Assembly: GCF_000967725.1 (NCBI RefSeq)
Contig: NZ_JXYE01000019.1
Coordinates: 1-38,759, forward strand
Reading direction: 5' to 3'
DNA from: Loktanella sp. S4079
Lineage (GTDB): Bacteria > Pseudomonadota > Alphaproteobacteria > Rhodobacterales > Rhodobacteraceae
Length of the DNA: 38,759 nt
Part shown: in pieces, positions 1 through 8,814 of the stretch
Layout of the letters: each line of letters starts with the position of its first letter
How positions within the stretch are numbered: the stretch's first letter is position 1
Made by a program: the position numbers and the translations under genes
Notes under the pieces: model-generated
What the model was told of the DNA's origin: nothing
Seen by the model: the letters and a program-made list of their open reading frames with translations, nothing else
Databases searched by the model: none

Positions 1-186
1 TTCAAACTTTTCCTTAGCCATTTAACGGGCCCTTAATTTTGAGGGGCCACTTTGGCCCGGTCCAACATCGCGGGCGATGTATTGGGAAATGACACAGAAA
101 TCAAGGGAAATACGACACAAATCAACGACTGCCGTAGCGGATTTTTTTCAACCGTGATCACCCCGCCCGCCCAAAACACAATCGCG

Positions 187-216
187 ATAGCTTATGGGGG
201 CTTACCCCCATGCTAT
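187..216 (+). terminator. Strong hairpin, likely terminator of a gene left of the window
   Basis: ATAGC, a two-base TT bulge, ATGGGGG, loop CTTA, CCCCCAT, GCTAT: a 12-bp stem. It is followed on the plus strand by TTTTGCCATTTTTT, so it reads as a rho-independent terminator for plus-strand transcription entering from the left. No gene is visible in bases 1-186. Confidence 0.55.
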
Positions 217-251
217 TTTGCCATTTTTTAGGACATGTGATGTCATAGCAA

Positions 252-265
252 GGTGCCTAAGCACC
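252..265 (-). terminator. Small hairpin downstream of the phoX-like gene
   Basis: GGTGC-CTAA-GCACC forms a 5-bp stem, extendable by weaker pairs, 16 bases past the stop codon of the phosphatase gene. There is no T-run behind it on the minus strand, so a terminator role is only suggested by position. Confidence 0.25.
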
Positions 266-280
266 CTGCCAATATGGGTT

Positions 281-2161
281 TTACCCCACTTGCGCATTAT
301 CGTCGCGCTTCACCGCGATGATTGCGGAGCGCGGCAATTTGCCCTCACCATCTGGGAAAGGGGCAGCGGGGTGCTGAATACCAACAAACATTGTGCGCTT
401 ATCAGCGGACCAAGTGAGACCTGTAACCTCTGATCCGTTCGGACCAGTCAGAAAGCGTTCGATCTGACCTGTCGCGGGATCACCTGCCAGCATCTGATTA
501 TTGCCCATACCGACAAAATCACCTTCATTGTCGTCGTCGCCGTCAGTTTGGATCCACAGTAGGCCTGTACTGTCGAATTGCATCCCATCAGGAGAGTTGA
601 ACAGGTTTCCTGCATTTACATTGGCGGAACCGGCATATGCGTCTTCGTGCACAGTGGGGTTGCCCGCCATGACATAGAGGTCCCAAGCAAAGGTATCTGC
701 GGCATGATCGTCATTGCTGGGATACCAGCGCACGATCTGACCATAGTTGTTTTCATCGCGCGGGTTCGGCCCGTTCGCCGCCGTGTCATCACCACCGGCA
801 TTGGGTTTTACACCGCGATTCTTGTTGTTGGTCAGGGCGCAATACGCTTCGACAGCAACAGGATTGATCGCAACCCATTCAGGGCGATCCATCGTCGTGG
901 CACCAACTTTGGACGCGGCCTGACGGGTAAAAATCGCGATTTCCGCAGCATCCATACCTGTCGCCTCGGGCGTCAACGCGACCCATTCGCCTGTGAGATC
1001 GGTGTTGAATTTCGCAACGTAGAGCTGACCTTCATCAAGCAAGGCAGAGGTCGGACCACCCGGCGCATAGACCCCGGCAGAGACGAATTTATACAAAAAT
1101 TCGCCCCTTTCATCGTCGCCCATATACACAACGACACGACCGTCAGGGGCAACGACGGCAGCTGCATTTTCGTGTTTGAACCTGCCAAGCGCTGTATGTT
1201 TGATTGGTGTCGATGTCGGATCGCTCGGATCAATTTCGACAATATAGCCAAAGCGGTGCGGCTCGTTTGGGTTTTTCGACGTATCAAAGCGCGCATCGAA
1301 CTTTTCATAGGCGTAGCGCCCCTCGCGCCCGATACCATAGCGGGCGTAACCATCAGGTGCTGTGAATTCCGGATCGGTCGAACCAAAATAGCCATTAAAG
1401 TTTTCTTCGCAGGTCAGATAAGTCCCCCAAGGCGTCTTACCTGCACCGCAGTTGTTCATAGTGCCCAACACCGTCACGCCAGCAGGGTCTGCCTCTGTCT
1501 GAAGCAGTGGGTGACCCGCAGCGGGGCCCGCTATTGTCATCGGCGTGTTTTGCGTGATGCGACGGTTCAGGTCACTATCTTGCACAATAGCCCAGCCGTC
1601 GGGACCTTCGGTGATTTCCATCACGGTAACGCCCTGCATGTTTTGCAGTGTCAGTACATCATCCGCGCTAAGCACCTCACCGCCCGTGTGCGGCAGATTT
1701 GCACGGGTGTTAACGTATTCGTGGTTCACCGCAATGACCTGACGGCCATCGACAACAAAGGCTTCCATGCCATCTGTATTCTCACCAAATACGCGATCAG
1801 AACTTGTGACAGGCACGCCCATTTCTTGGCTCAGCGGTTCGGCATCCGCGAACAGCGGTTCACCCCATTTTGCAAGCGTATGCCAGCGATAACCGTCAGG
1901 GACGTGGACGGTGAAGTCAGTTTGAGCCGCGATGGGGGTAAAGGCAAACCGCCCAGCGGTTTGTGCCTGCGCAGATGTACCAGACATTAGACCTGATCCC
2001 ATGACAGCGGCGCCGGAACCATAGGCGACGACTCCGCTTAGAAAACCCCGACGCGACAGGGCGGTGTCAACCACAGCGTCAAAATCGGTTGTTTCTGCGG
2101 CGGGGCGTTGAAGTTCGTCCCATTCGTCCCAAGACAGGTCGTAAGTGTCATTCGTGCTCAT
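281..2161 (-). CDS. PhoX-family (DUF839) alkaline phosphatase-like protein, Tat-exported
   Basis: A 626-residue protein of the PhoX/DUF839 family, calcium-dependent phosphatases that release phosphate from organic phosphoesters in the periplasm. A twin-arginine signal is visible at about residues 36-66: SRRGFLSG, then a small-residue hydrophobic stretch ending in AQA. The mature part shows features expected of the family: a PDGYRWHTLAKWGEPLF-type start, an EGPDGW segment, NNCGAGKTPWGTYLTCEENF near the middle, and a C-terminal SPDGMQFD...LWIQTDGDD block. Length fits the family (600-700). It is a single gene running toward the left edge, with its start 97 bases downstream of parC's stop. PhoX genes are often phosphate-regulated, but I see no clear Pho box here. 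Phosphatase activity is inferred from family membership. Confidence 0.85.
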   Translation of the reverse strand: MSTNDTYDLSWDEWDELQRPAAETTDFDAVVDTALSRRGFLSGVVAYGSGAAVMGSGLMSGTSAQAQTAGRFAFTPIAAQTDFTVHVPDGYRWHTLAKWGEPLFADAEPLSQEMGVPVTSSDRVFGENTDGMEAFVVDGRQVIAVNHEYVNTRANLPHTGGEVLSADDVLTLQNMQGVTVMEITEGPDGWAIVQDSDLNRRITQNTPMTIAGPAAGHPLLQTEADPAGVTVLGTMNNCGAGKTPWGTYLTCEENFNGYFGSTDPEFTAPDGYARYGIGREGRYAYEKFDARFDTSKNPNEPHRFGYIVEIDPSDPTSTPIKHTALGRFKHENAAAVVAPDGRVVVYMGDDERGEFLYKFVSAGVYAPGGPTSALLDEGQLYVAKFNTDLTGEWVALTPEATGMDAAEIAIFTRQAASKVGATTMDRPEWVAINPVAVEAYCALTNNKNRGVKPNAGGDDTAANGPNPRDENNYGQIVRWYPSNDDHAADTFAWDLYVMAGNPTVHEDAYAGSANVNAGNLFNSPDGMQFDSTGLLWIQTDGDDDNEGDFVGMGNNQMLAGDPATGQIERFLTGPNGSEVTGLTWSADKRTMFVGIQHPAAPFPDGEGKLPRSAIIAVKRDDNAQVG

Positions 2162-2232
2162 CGCGCTTGCTCCTTGCTGGCGTTTACCGGCGGGACGCTA
2201 GGCGCGAATTTTTGCAGATTCGTGACAGTTTG

Positions 2233-2254
2233 CGCCGCCCTGCAAAGGGCGGCG
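2233..2254 (-). terminator. GC-rich hairpin after parC
   Basis: A perfect 9-bp stem (CGCCGCCCT / AGGGCGGCG, loop GCAA) lies 5 bases downstream of the parC stop codon. It lacks a clear T-run on the minus strand, so it may be a terminator that does not follow the canonical form or an mRNA 3'-end stabiliser. Confidence 0.45.
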
Positions 2255-2258
2255 AAAT

Positions 2259-4565
2259 TTAGGTGAACTTATTATCGCGCGGGAAGCCACGTGGTGCCAT
2301 ACGCCCAGCGCTCGCGCGCTTACCGCTCCATTCATCGAGTTCGGTTTCTGTACGTGTGCGACCTGCCGGGTCCAGCCAGCTCAGCCCCTCAGCGCGCACA
2401 AAGGTCGTTGCATCTGACATGCCGCCGTCTTTGTATTTTTGCAGGCGGACACCTTTGCCGCGGCCCATTTCGGGCAGCTCGTCCAGCGGAAAGACAAGCA
2501 CCTTGCGATTTTCACCAACGACAGCAACATGATCGCCTGCAACGCGCTTACAGACACGTGCGACACCGCTTGCAACGTTGAGCACCTGCTTGCCCGTCCG
2601 CGTTTGGGCGACGACATCGTTTTCTGGCACAACAAATCCGTTGCCTTCGCCAGAGGCAAGCAACAGCTTTTCGCCCGGCTTGTGGATGAGGATATCAATG
2701 ATTTCGGCCTCGTTGGGCAAATCAATCATCAGGCGCAGCGGTTCCCCCATGCCACGCCCACCGGGCAGGTTGGCAGCCGAAACAGTGTAGAAACGGCCAT
2801 TCGCGCCAAACACCAACAAACGGTCTGTGGTTTCCGCATGGAAGATAAAGCGCGGGCCATCACCGTCTTTGAACTTGAGCTCGCGGTTCAGATCGATGTG
2901 ACCCGTCATCGCGCGAATCCATCCCATTTTGGAACAGACAACCGTGATCGGCTCTTTCTCGATCATCGCCTCGAGCGGGACTTCTACGACCTCGGCAGCC
3001 TCGGCAAATTGGGTGCGACGGGCACCGCCCGCGCTTTCGCGACCAAAGACTTTGCGGGTTTCGCGCAACTGTTCTGCAATGCGGTTCCACTGCAAATCGT
3101 CGCTCGCGAGCAAATCTTCGATCCCGGCACGTTCAGCACGCAGCGCATCGCGTTCGGCGATCAGTTCCATTTCCTCAAGACGCCGCAAGCTGCGCAAGCG
3201 CATGTTCAGGATTGCTTCGGCTTGCGCCTCTGTCAGGGCGATCTCAGGATCGTCCCCGACAGGTGACCGATAATCGGCCTCGGATATGGCGCGCACATGT
3301 TCCTTGGCCCAATCCTCCAGCATCAATGCCTTTTTCGGATCGTCGTCATAACGGATGATATCAATCACACGGTCCAAATGCAGGAACGCGATGATAAACC
3401 CTTCCAAGACCTCAAGCCGGTGATCAATCTTTTCTAGACGATACTTGCTGCGGCGCACCAAGACTTCGCGACGGTGATCCAAGAACGCGCGCAGCACTTC
3501 CTTGAGCGAACACACTTTCGGGGTCACGCCATCAATCAGCACGTTCATGTTCAGGCTAAACCGCGTTTCCAGATCGGAATTGCGGAACAACATGCCCATC
3601 ATGACCTCGGCGTCGACCGTCTTGGCGCGTGGTTCCAGCACGATTCGGATATCGTCAGCGGATTCGTCACGCACATCGGCCAACAGCGGCACTTTCTTGG
3701 TCTGAATGACCTCAGCCAGCTTTTCGATCAGCTTTGACTTTTGCACCTGATACGGAATTTCAGTGACAACAACCTGCCACGTCCCACGCCCGAGATCTTC
3801 GATCTCCCACTTGGCACGCAGTCGGAACGCGCCACGGCCAGTGCGATATGCGTTGGCGATGTTTTCTGGCGGCTCGACAATCACACCACCGGTCGGAAAG
3901 TCCGGACCGGGAATGTAGTTCAACAGCGTATCATCGCGCGCATCCGGCGTTTTGATCAGATGCAGGCAGGCGTCAATCAATTCATGCAGGTTATGCGGCG
4001 GAATGTTGGTCGCCATACCCACGGCGATCCCGCTTGATCCGTTAGCCAGCAAGTTCGGAAAGGTCGCAGGCAGAACAGCAGGTTCGGTCAGGCGGCCATC
4101 ATAGTTATCACGAAAATCGACTGAATCTTCGGATAGACCTTCCAGCAACGCTTCTGCGGCGGCGGTCATCCGGGCCTCTGTGTAACGCGAGGCCGCTGGG
4201 TTATCGCCGTCGATGTTACCAAAGTTACCCTGCCCGTCGACCAGCGGATAACGCACGTTGAAATCCTGCGCGAGGCGGGCCATCGCATCATAGATCGCCA
4301 TGTCGCCATGCGGGTGGAAATCACCCATCGTGTCGCCGCTGATCTTTGCGGATTTCAGAAACCCACCTGTCGGCGACAGTCGCAAACGGCTCATTGCATA
4401 GAGGATACGCCGGTGAACAGGCTTTAGCCCGTCACGCGCATCGGGCAAGGCACGGTGCATGATCGTAGACAGCGCATAGGTCAGGTAACGATCACCAATG
4501 GCCTTGCGCAAAGTTTCGGTCGTGTCGATTGGCCCGCGTTCGGGGTCACTGCTCTTATCATTCAT
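2259..4565 (-). CDS. parC: DNA topoisomerase IV subunit A
   Basis: ParC, 768 residues, the DNA breaking and rejoining subunit of topoisomerase IV, which with ParE decatenates replicated chromosomes. The amino half shows the type IIA core: [21 protein letters not shown], then [30 protein letters not shown], and AASRYTEAR, whose Tyr at about residue 128 is the DNA-linking tyrosine. The C-terminal third is the beta-pinwheel, containing the [12 protein letters not shown] and [13 protein letters not shown] boxes. The 768 residues fit alphaproteobacterial ParC and are too short for GyrA. At the site matching the quinolone-determining Ser of E. coli ParC there is Met (HPHGDM); this may be normal for the lineage. 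ATG start at 4565. The next gene is divergent, with 131 bases between. Confidence 0.96.
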   Translation of the reverse strand: MNDKSSDPERGPIDTTETLRKAIGDRYLTYALSTIMHRALPDARDGLKPVHRRILYAMSRLRLSPTGGFLKSAKISGDTMGDFHPHGDMAIYDAMARLAQDFNVRYPLVDGQGNFGNIDGDNPAASRYTEARMTAAAEALLEGLSEDSVDFRDNYDGRLTEPAVLPATFPNLLANGSSGIAVGMATNIPPHNLHELIDACLHLIKTPDARDDTLLNYIPGPDFPTGGVIVEPPENIANAYRTGRGAFRLRAKWEIEDLGRGTWQVVVTEIPYQVQKSKLIEKLAEVIQTKKVPLLADVRDESADDIRIVLEPRAKTVDAEVMMGMLFRNSDLETRFSLNMNVLIDGVTPKVCSLKEVLRAFLDHRREVLVRRSKYRLEKIDHRLEVLEGFIIAFLHLDRVIDIIRYDDDPKKALMLEDWAKEHVRAISEADYRSPVGDDPEIALTEAQAEAILNMRLRSLRRLEEMELIAERDALRAERAGIEDLLASDDLQWNRIAEQLRETRKVFGRESAGGARRTQFAEAAEVVEVPLEAMIEKEPITVVCSKMGWIRAMTGHIDLNRELKFKDGDGPRFIFHAETTDRLLVFGANGRFYTVSAANLPGGRGMGEPLRLMIDLPNEAEIIDILIHKPGEKLLLASGEGNGFVVPENDVVAQTRTGKQVLNVASGVARVCKRVAGDHVAVVGENRKVLVFPLDELPEMGRGKGVRLQKYKDGGMSDATTFVRAEGLSWLDPAGRTRTETELDEWSGKRASAGRMAPRGFPRDNKFT

Positions 4566-4696
4566 GACAATTGGTTTAGCGGGCGGAAAATCTGGCGTAA
4601 AGGATAGAAAATTCCCCGTTTTTGTTGGCGTGATCTCTGCGCATCTAGTGTCACCTGTTTTGATACGATTCGATGTAACCCTTGGGGGGCGTACCA

Positions 4697-5206
4697 GTGA
4701 CTAAATTGTTAGTAGGGACCAGTCTGTTTCTTGTTTGGGCAATTTTCGAATTGTCTGGCGGTCAATCCTTTACCCCTGGGATTGACCGTTCTGAACCAGC
4801 GGCCAGCGTAGCCCGCGCTCAGGCCGAGCCGCTTCGCGCACCAGAGATTACAACTGCTGCCCTCGAACCAGCGCCACAAGAACAAGACGTGCCGCTGACC
4901 GATGCGTCATATGTGCCGTTTCACGCGCCAATCATCACACACACCCCCGAGGTCACAGATATTCTGCTGGCATCCTACAGCGAACCTGAAACGATGTCTG
5001 ACGCAACGATTGTTCGCGATATCCGGCAGGTTACAGGCGACCGCGTCAACATTCGCGAAGGTGCGGGCACACAGCATAGCGTCATCAGCAAAGCCGTGCG
5101 TGGCGATGAGGCCGAGGTGCTTTTGATCGACGGTGACTGGGCGCAAATCCAATTGATCGAGAGCGGTGAAACAGGCTGGATGGCGGCCTGGCTTTTGTCT
5201 GAATAA
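4697..5206 (+). CDS. Exported or membrane-anchored SH3-domain protein, copy 1
   Basis: A 169-residue protein with an N-terminal hydrophobic segment (residues 3-18), a low-complexity Ala/Pro/Glu linker, and a C-terminal bacterial SH3 domain over the last 65 residues ([14 protein letters not shown] ... [16 protein letters not shown]). Such domains usually bind cell-wall peptides. I place the start at GTG 4697 rather than the in-frame TTG at 4682. A GGGGGG run sits 7 bases upstream, and the resulting [21 protein letters not shown] aligns end to end with the start of the next gene. It lies divergent to parC. Copy 1 and copy 2 share the Phe-Glu-(Leu/Met)-Ser-Gly-Gly motif after the hydrophobic segment, the SYVPF/YAYVPF...PIIT motif and the C-terminal GETGW/NETGW...WLLS motif. 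The cellular role is unknown. Confidence 0.8.
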   Translation: MTKLLVGTSLFLVWAIFELSGGQSFTPGIDRSEPAASVARAQAEPLRAPEITTAALEPAPQEQDVPLTDASYVPFHAPIITHTPEVTDILLASYSEPETMSDATIVRDIRQVTGDRVNIREGAGTQHSVISKAVRGDEAEVLLIDGDWAQIQLIESGETGWMAAWLLSE

Positions 5207-5296
5207 TCGAGGCCTCACCCAGACGTCTCGCAGAATTTGGGAACTTTTCAGGCGATTTTTTCGTTGTTTTAGCAACAAACCACGAAAGAGCGTCAG

Positions 5297-5809
5297 ATGT
5301 ACAAGTTCATATTTTCTACAACTTTGCTGTTCGCTTGGGTGTTTTTTGAAATGTCCGGCGGCTTCGATTTTGAACCGAATTGCCGTACCTGCGATACAAC
5401 TGCGCAAAGCAGCCCAGAAACGCCAGCGCGAACCCCAAACCGGAAAATCCCTGCGTCTTTTCCGGTGAACTCCTATGCCTACGTTCCCTTTAGTTCGCCG
5501 ATCATCACGCCAGCCAAGGAAACGCCAACGACCCAAACTGCTTCTGCATCAGGAATGTTGATCCAAGCAAGTTTTTCTTCTGGCGCGGGCAGCGCGCCTC
5601 AGGCCGATCAGCCACGCTCAAACATTCGGGTCGTCACCGGCGATTGGGTAAATATCCGCGCAGGTGCAGGCACGACATTCGCCGTCATTGATACCGTTCC
5701 GCAGGGCACCGAAGCAGAGCTGATTGAAATGCGCGATAATTGGGCCAAGGTCACGTTGATAGAGAGCAACGAAACCGGGTGGATCGTAACGTGGCTCCTT
5801 AGCGACTAA
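5297..5809 (+). CDS. Exported or membrane-anchored SH3-domain protein, copy 2
   Basis: A 170-residue paralogue of the preceding gene: hydrophobic N-terminus (MYKFIFSTTLLFAWVFFEMSGG), variable linker with CRTC, AYVPFSSPIITPA, then an SH3 domain at about residues 108-170 (VTGDWVNIRAGAGTTFAVIDTV ... DNWAKVTLIESNETGW). ATG start at 5297. The 90-base gap to copy 1 holds no other gene. The pair looks like a tandem duplication in which the SH3 domain and N-terminal motif are conserved while the linker has diverged. By analogy with other secreted SH3 proteins it may bind peptidoglycan or a partner protein; that is inference. A hairpin (CCCCG/CGGGG, with TTG/CAA pairing outside a bulge) follows at about 5819-5843 and may end the transcript. 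Confidence 0.82.
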   Translation: MYKFIFSTTLLFAWVFFEMSGGFDFEPNCRTCDTTAQSSPETPARTPNRKIPASFPVNSYAYVPFSSPIITPAKETPTTQTASASGMLIQASFSSGAGSAPQADQPRSNIRVVTGDWVNIRAGAGTTFAVIDTVPQGTEAELIEMRDNWAKVTLIESNETGWIVTWLLSD

Positions 5810-5853
5810 ACCGATCTCTTGCCACCCCGCATCGGACGGGGCAAACATGCCCT

Positions 5854-6681
5854 ATGGGACAGAAAACAATACTTATTACAGGCTGTTCATCCGGAATCGG
5901 ATATGATGCAGCCCATGGTCTGCGCGCCGCAGGATGGCGCGTTTTTGCAAGCTGCCGACAGCAGATCGACTGCGATCGGCTACGCGATGAGGGATTTGAT
6001 AGCCCTTTGATCGACTACGCCCAGACCGACACCATCCAAAACGGCCTTACCGAAGTTCTTGAGGAGACAGGTGGCACCTTAGACGCGCTTTACAATAATG
6101 GCGCCTTCGCCTGCCCCGGCGCGCTTGAGGATCTACCCACGGATGGGCTGCGCGCGATCTTTGAGACCAATGTCTTTGGGTATCACGAACTCACCCGTCG
6201 GGTGATTCCCATCATGCGCGACCAAGGCCACGGGCGGATCATCAATTGTTCGTCTGTGCTGGGGTTGGTGCCGATGAAATGGCGCGGCGCATATGTTTCG
6301 ACGAAATTCGCACTCGAGGGAATGACCGACGTCTTGCGTATCGAGATGCACAACACACCCATCAAGGTCATTTTGATTGAACCCGGGCCGATCACCTCGG
6401 ACATCCGCCGCAAAGCAATCCCACATTTCGAAAAATGGATCGATTGGGAAAAATCGGCGCGCGTCGAAGAATATAAACAAGTGATGTCGCGGCTTTATAC
6501 GGATAGCGGCCCTGACAAATTTGAACTGCCACCCTCTGCTGTGACCAAGAAGCTGCTACACGCGCTGACCTCGGCCCGCCCGAAACCGCGCTACTACGTC
6601 ACAACGCCGACCTATCTTATGGGGGGATTGCGGCGTATCCTACCGACGCGGTGGTTGGACGCATTGATTTTGCGCGGCTAA
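5854..6681 (+). CDS. Short-chain dehydrogenase/reductase (SDR)
   Basis: A 275-residue classical SDR, an NAD(P)-dependent oxidoreductase. Seen: the TGCSSGIG dinucleotide motif at residues 9-16, the NNG motif at 81-83 (variant of NNAG), N106, the catalytic Ser at 133/134 (IINCSS), Tyr147 and Lys151 (YVSTK), and EPGPI near residue 185. The C-terminal 60 residues, with RPKPRYYVTTP, resemble SDRs that act on retinol, steroids or other lipophilic alcohols, so the substrate is probably hydrophobic but cannot be named. The ATG at 5854 fits, placing the glycine motif at residue 9 as usual. It sits 61 bases upstream of the HIG1-like gene on the same strand and may be co-transcribed with it. Confidence 0.88.
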   Translation: MGQKTILITGCSSGIGYDAAHGLRAAGWRVFASCRQQIDCDRLRDEGFDSPLIDYAQTDTIQNGLTEVLEETGGTLDALYNNGAFACPGALEDLPTDGLRAIFETNVFGYHELTRRVIPIMRDQGHGRIINCSSVLGLVPMKWRGAYVSTKFALEGMTDVLRIEMHNTPIKVILIEPGPITSDIRRKAIPHFEKWIDWEKSARVEEYKQVMSRLYTDSGPDKFELPPSAVTKKLLHALTSARPKPRYYVTTPTYLMGGLRRILPTRWLDALILRG

Positions 6682-6742
6682 GGGGTTTCTTTGTCGCGAT
6701 TGCCCGCTAGATGGCAAGCAAAGATGTTAAAGGAAAAGATAC

Positions 6743-6949
6743 ATGGCGAATGATCCGCTTTTTTGGCTCGTTGCAATTGCGGCTCTTGTGGTGCTGGGAA
6801 TTCTGCTGTTCGGAATCGGCACGTTTGGTAAAGGCGGCGAATTCAACCGCAAATACGCCAATAAAATCATGCGACTTCGGATCGCCGCGCAATTTGTGGC
6901 CGTGATCTTGATCATCATTTTTGCATATCTGCGCAGCGCAAGGGGCTAA
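6743..6949 (+). CDS. HIG1-domain twin-transmembrane protein
   Basis: A 68-residue protein with two predicted membrane helices (residues 6-26 and 47-64) joined by a basic loop, GGEFNRKYANKIMRLRIAAQ. The RLRIAAQ segment and the hairpin layout match the HIG1 domain, known in mitochondria (Rcf1/HIGD1) as an assembly or modulating factor of cytochrome oxidase supercomplexes; annotations of bacterial relatives often read 'twin transmembrane protein'. ATG at 6743 with AGGAAA 6 bases upstream. Only 3 bases separate its stop from the cobalamin adenosyltransferase start, so the two genes are almost certainly co-transcribed. A respiratory role in this organism is inference. Confidence 0.75.
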   Translation: MANDPLFWLVAIAALVVLGILLFGIGTFGKGGEFNRKYANKIMRLRIAAQFVAVILIIIFAYLRSARG

Positions 6950-6952
6950 GTC

Positions 6953-7525
6953 ATGGTTGTTTTGAACAAAATTTACACCAAGTCAGGCGACGCAGGTGAA
7001 ACCGCACTGGGAAATGGCGACCGCGTTGCCAAACACGCTTTGCGCGTGAATTCCTATGGGACCGTCGATGAAACAAACGCGACCGTCGGCCTTGCCCGAT
7101 TGCACGCAACCGGGGAAATCGACGCGCAATTGGCGATGATCCAAAACGATTTATTCGACTTGGGCGCCGACCTGTGCCGCCCCGATATGGAGAAAGACGC
7201 AGAGTCCGAATACCCGGTGTTGCGGATGACCAATGCCCAAGTTGACCGGCTCGAAATTGAAATCGACGCCATGACTGCCAAGGTGGACCCGCTTCGCAGC
7301 TTTGTGTTACCCGGCGGCACCGCATTGGCCGCGCATCTCCATCTGTGTAGAACGGTCGCTCGGCGGGCCGAACGTCTCGCCGTGGAACTGTCAGGCTGCG
7401 AAGCGGTCAATCCCATCGCCGTCAAATACCTCAACCGCCTGTCCGACTGGTTTTTCCAAGCCAGCCGCATCGCCAACGCAAACGGCAAAGAAGACGTTCT
7501 CTGGGTACCCGGCGCAAACCGTTAA
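6953..7525 (+). CDS. PduO-type ATP:cob(I)alamin adenosyltransferase
   Basis: A 190-residue PduO-type (Cob_adeno_trans) enzyme that transfers the adenosyl group of ATP to cob(I)alamin to make coenzyme B12. Seen: the N-terminal ATP loop IYTKSGDAGETALGNGDRVAK at about residues 7-27, SYGTVDETNATVGLA, the FVLPGGTALAAHLHLCR block and the following RRAERLAVEL helix, and a C-terminal YLNRLSDWFFQASR that is highly characteristic. Length is normal. It lies 3 bases after the HIG1-like gene. No cobalamin riboswitch is visible upstream, and the short 60-base space before the HIG1 gene leaves little room for one. Confidence 0.93.
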   Translation: MVVLNKIYTKSGDAGETALGNGDRVAKHALRVNSYGTVDETNATVGLARLHATGEIDAQLAMIQNDLFDLGADLCRPDMEKDAESEYPVLRMTNAQVDRLEIEIDAMTAKVDPLRSFVLPGGTALAAHLHLCRTVARRAERLAVELSGCEAVNPIAVKYLNRLSDWFFQASRIANANGKEDVLWVPGANR

Positions 7526-7551
7526 GTTGCGGTGGGTTAAAACCCACCCTA
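7525..7551 (-). repeat. Palindromic intergenic repeat, CGTAGGGTGGGTT type
   Basis: Immediately after the cobalamin adenosyltransferase stop there is GGTGGGTT-AA-AACCCACC, a perfect 8-bp inverted repeat flanked by CCTACG. On the minus strand it reads CGTAGGGTGGGTTTTAACC and onward. A related copy lies at 30678-30701. As a hairpin it may also terminate the adenosyltransferase transcript. Confidence 0.55.
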
Positions 7552-8040
7552 CGGTTAACTCGGCTCGCTCGACTCGTTTGATATCGGAACTCGCCGTCCA
7601 CCGTCTAAATCAGTAATCACAAGACAGTTCCAAAGCAATTCCCATCCTCCACTATCGAAATGTTCTGAGATTCGTGCGGTGGACTAAGTTAGTTTCTGAT
7701 TTCCGTTATTGGATCTGGCAATTTTTATCAGCTTTGGTAATCATCCGCGCGCAGCATGGGCACCTGAGACAACCGCGAGCTCAACAAACGGGACCATGTT
7801 GTAGTGCGTGTGCCGAGTGTTCTCAAAAACAAACGTAAGCGTCGCATCCGCCCCCCTAGATAGCATCTGACGCTTCGCGCATCACTTTCTGGATGCCCGG
7901 CGAACCGCTTAAAGCTTGGTGGCCCAGACTCGACGATGCGCCCGTCTGCGTCCCTGTGGCCCCATCGCTTGCCATTACGGGTGTGCATTGGAAGCATTGC
8001 TAATGGACTACCGTAACCAATTTTCTGACTCCGCAAGGTG
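7552..8040. other. Gap without a supported gene; eroded mobile-element DNA
   Basis: About 490 bases with no gene I can support. It holds an 8-bp inverted pair GTCCACCG (7596-7603) / CGGTGGAC (7677-7684) that could be the ends of a small mobile sequence. It also holds a bounded 39-codon minus-strand ORF (7856-7975) starting MASDGATG and ending VMREASDAI; I do not recognise it and it may be chance. The right edge runs into the recombinase remnant, with stops at 8014 and 8026 in that frame, so part of this gap is probably decayed recombinase sequence. Confidence 0.45.
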
Positions 8041-8229
8041 ATGAGGCTCAACGGACATTTGATGCTGGCTAAGATGCAAGCGCTCTCTGAGAGGCGAGAA
8101 GCGCTTGAAGCATAGCTTTCGTACATCCCTGCCCCCGACCCAATCCGCATTCACCCAAAGATGGCGACGACGTACCAGACACGTGTGCGGTCATTGATTT
8201 CAGGTCTAAGCAACACAGGGGAAAACTGA
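8041..8229 (+). pseudogene. 3' remnant of a large serine recombinase
   Basis: In the frame of 8041 the translation gives LAKMQALSERREALEA, a TAG stop (8113-8115), then LSYIPAPDPIRIHPKMATTY and QTRVRSLISGL, ending at TGA 8227-8229. The coiled segment followed by a proline-rich linker, an (L/I)HP-x-MA-x-x-Y block and a final helix is the typical carboxyl end of large serine recombinases (resolvase plus zinc-ribbon family) that integrate phages and conjugative elements. The catalytic domain is gone, and two further stops lie just upstream (8014, 8026). It is a fossil; identification rests on motif memory, not a search. The stop codon overlaps the start of the primase fragment. Confidence 0.6.
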
Positions 8230-8579
8230 TGGGTGTTCAAAGCTGGAAACCAATTGACTACGCCGCAATCAACATCGCCTGTATGCTGCACTTTCCAGGC
8301 CTTGTGGAACATTGGCTTCCCGATGGTCACCGGCAAGGTGGCGAGTGGGTGGCGCTCAACCCAACCCGCGCAGACCGACACAAAGGATCATTTCGGATCA
8401 ATCTGGAATCAGGACTCTGGTCCGACTTTGCCACGGGTGATCGTGGCGGTGAGCCGCGTAAGTCCGCCTTGACGCTCAACCGGTCAGAATTCGCACTCGC
8501 GGCGAATGATCGCTCTCCGCCCTTCAAGTCTTTGCTCTTCACAGAGCACGTCGACGCCACATTTGTAGCACCGCTGTAG
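8229..8579 (+). pseudogene. Truncated phage/plasmid-type DNA primase, N-terminal fragment
   Basis: A 116-residue ORF. Residues 1-75 (IDYAAINIACMLHFPGLVEHW, GGEWVALNPTRADRHKGSF, RINLESGLWSDFATGDRGG) match the start of large primase or primase-helicase proteins of mobile elements, in which WxDFATGDRGGD is followed by Toprim or helicase domains. Homology stops at GDRGG (about base 8455); the remaining 40 codons look unrelated, so the gene was cut by a deletion or rearrangement. ATG at 8229 overlaps the recombinase stop (TGATG). Together these two pieces mark the scar of an integrated element just left of the tricarboxylate island. Confidence 0.65.
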
Positions 8580-8814
8580 CACCAAGCCAAACAGCAGAAA
8601 CGCGGATATCGCCCCAAGGGGCGCTACAGAGCTGAAATTACTGATATTTGTTGGTTGGGGGAGCTCGATTTGAACACTGTTTTCGAGAACTACATCAAAC
8701 ACGCATTTATCGGTAGGTGTGGGCGGACTGCGGACATTTCGCTGCAAGGATCACGAATGCCCGCAAAGCATGAAAACGCTGGCGTTTCGCTCTCAAGTAT
8801 TGCCGGACGTCACC
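8580..8814. other. Gap between primase remnant and tcuB
   Basis: No gene seen. It contains the palindrome CGCCCCAAGGGGCG (8610-8623) and a minus-strand AGCGAAATGTCCGCA motif (about 8732-8744) related to motifs in other gaps of this window. Confidence 0.4.

Noticed and set aside
578..1990. Long plus-strand open frame of 470 codons opposite the phosphatase
   Set aside because: It is the antisense shadow of a well-supported PhoX-family gene with a Tat signal; no motif of its own.
6682..6742. Possible cobalamin riboswitch before the adenosyltransferase operon
   Set aside because: The space is only about 60 bases and has no B12-box-like sequence.
8655..8690. tRNA-like 3' end (minus strand GTGTTCAAATCGAGC followed by CCCCCAACCA), a possible attachment site
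   Set aside because: The bases flanking the TTCAAAT loop do not form a T-stem and no other arm is present; at best a worn att fragment.
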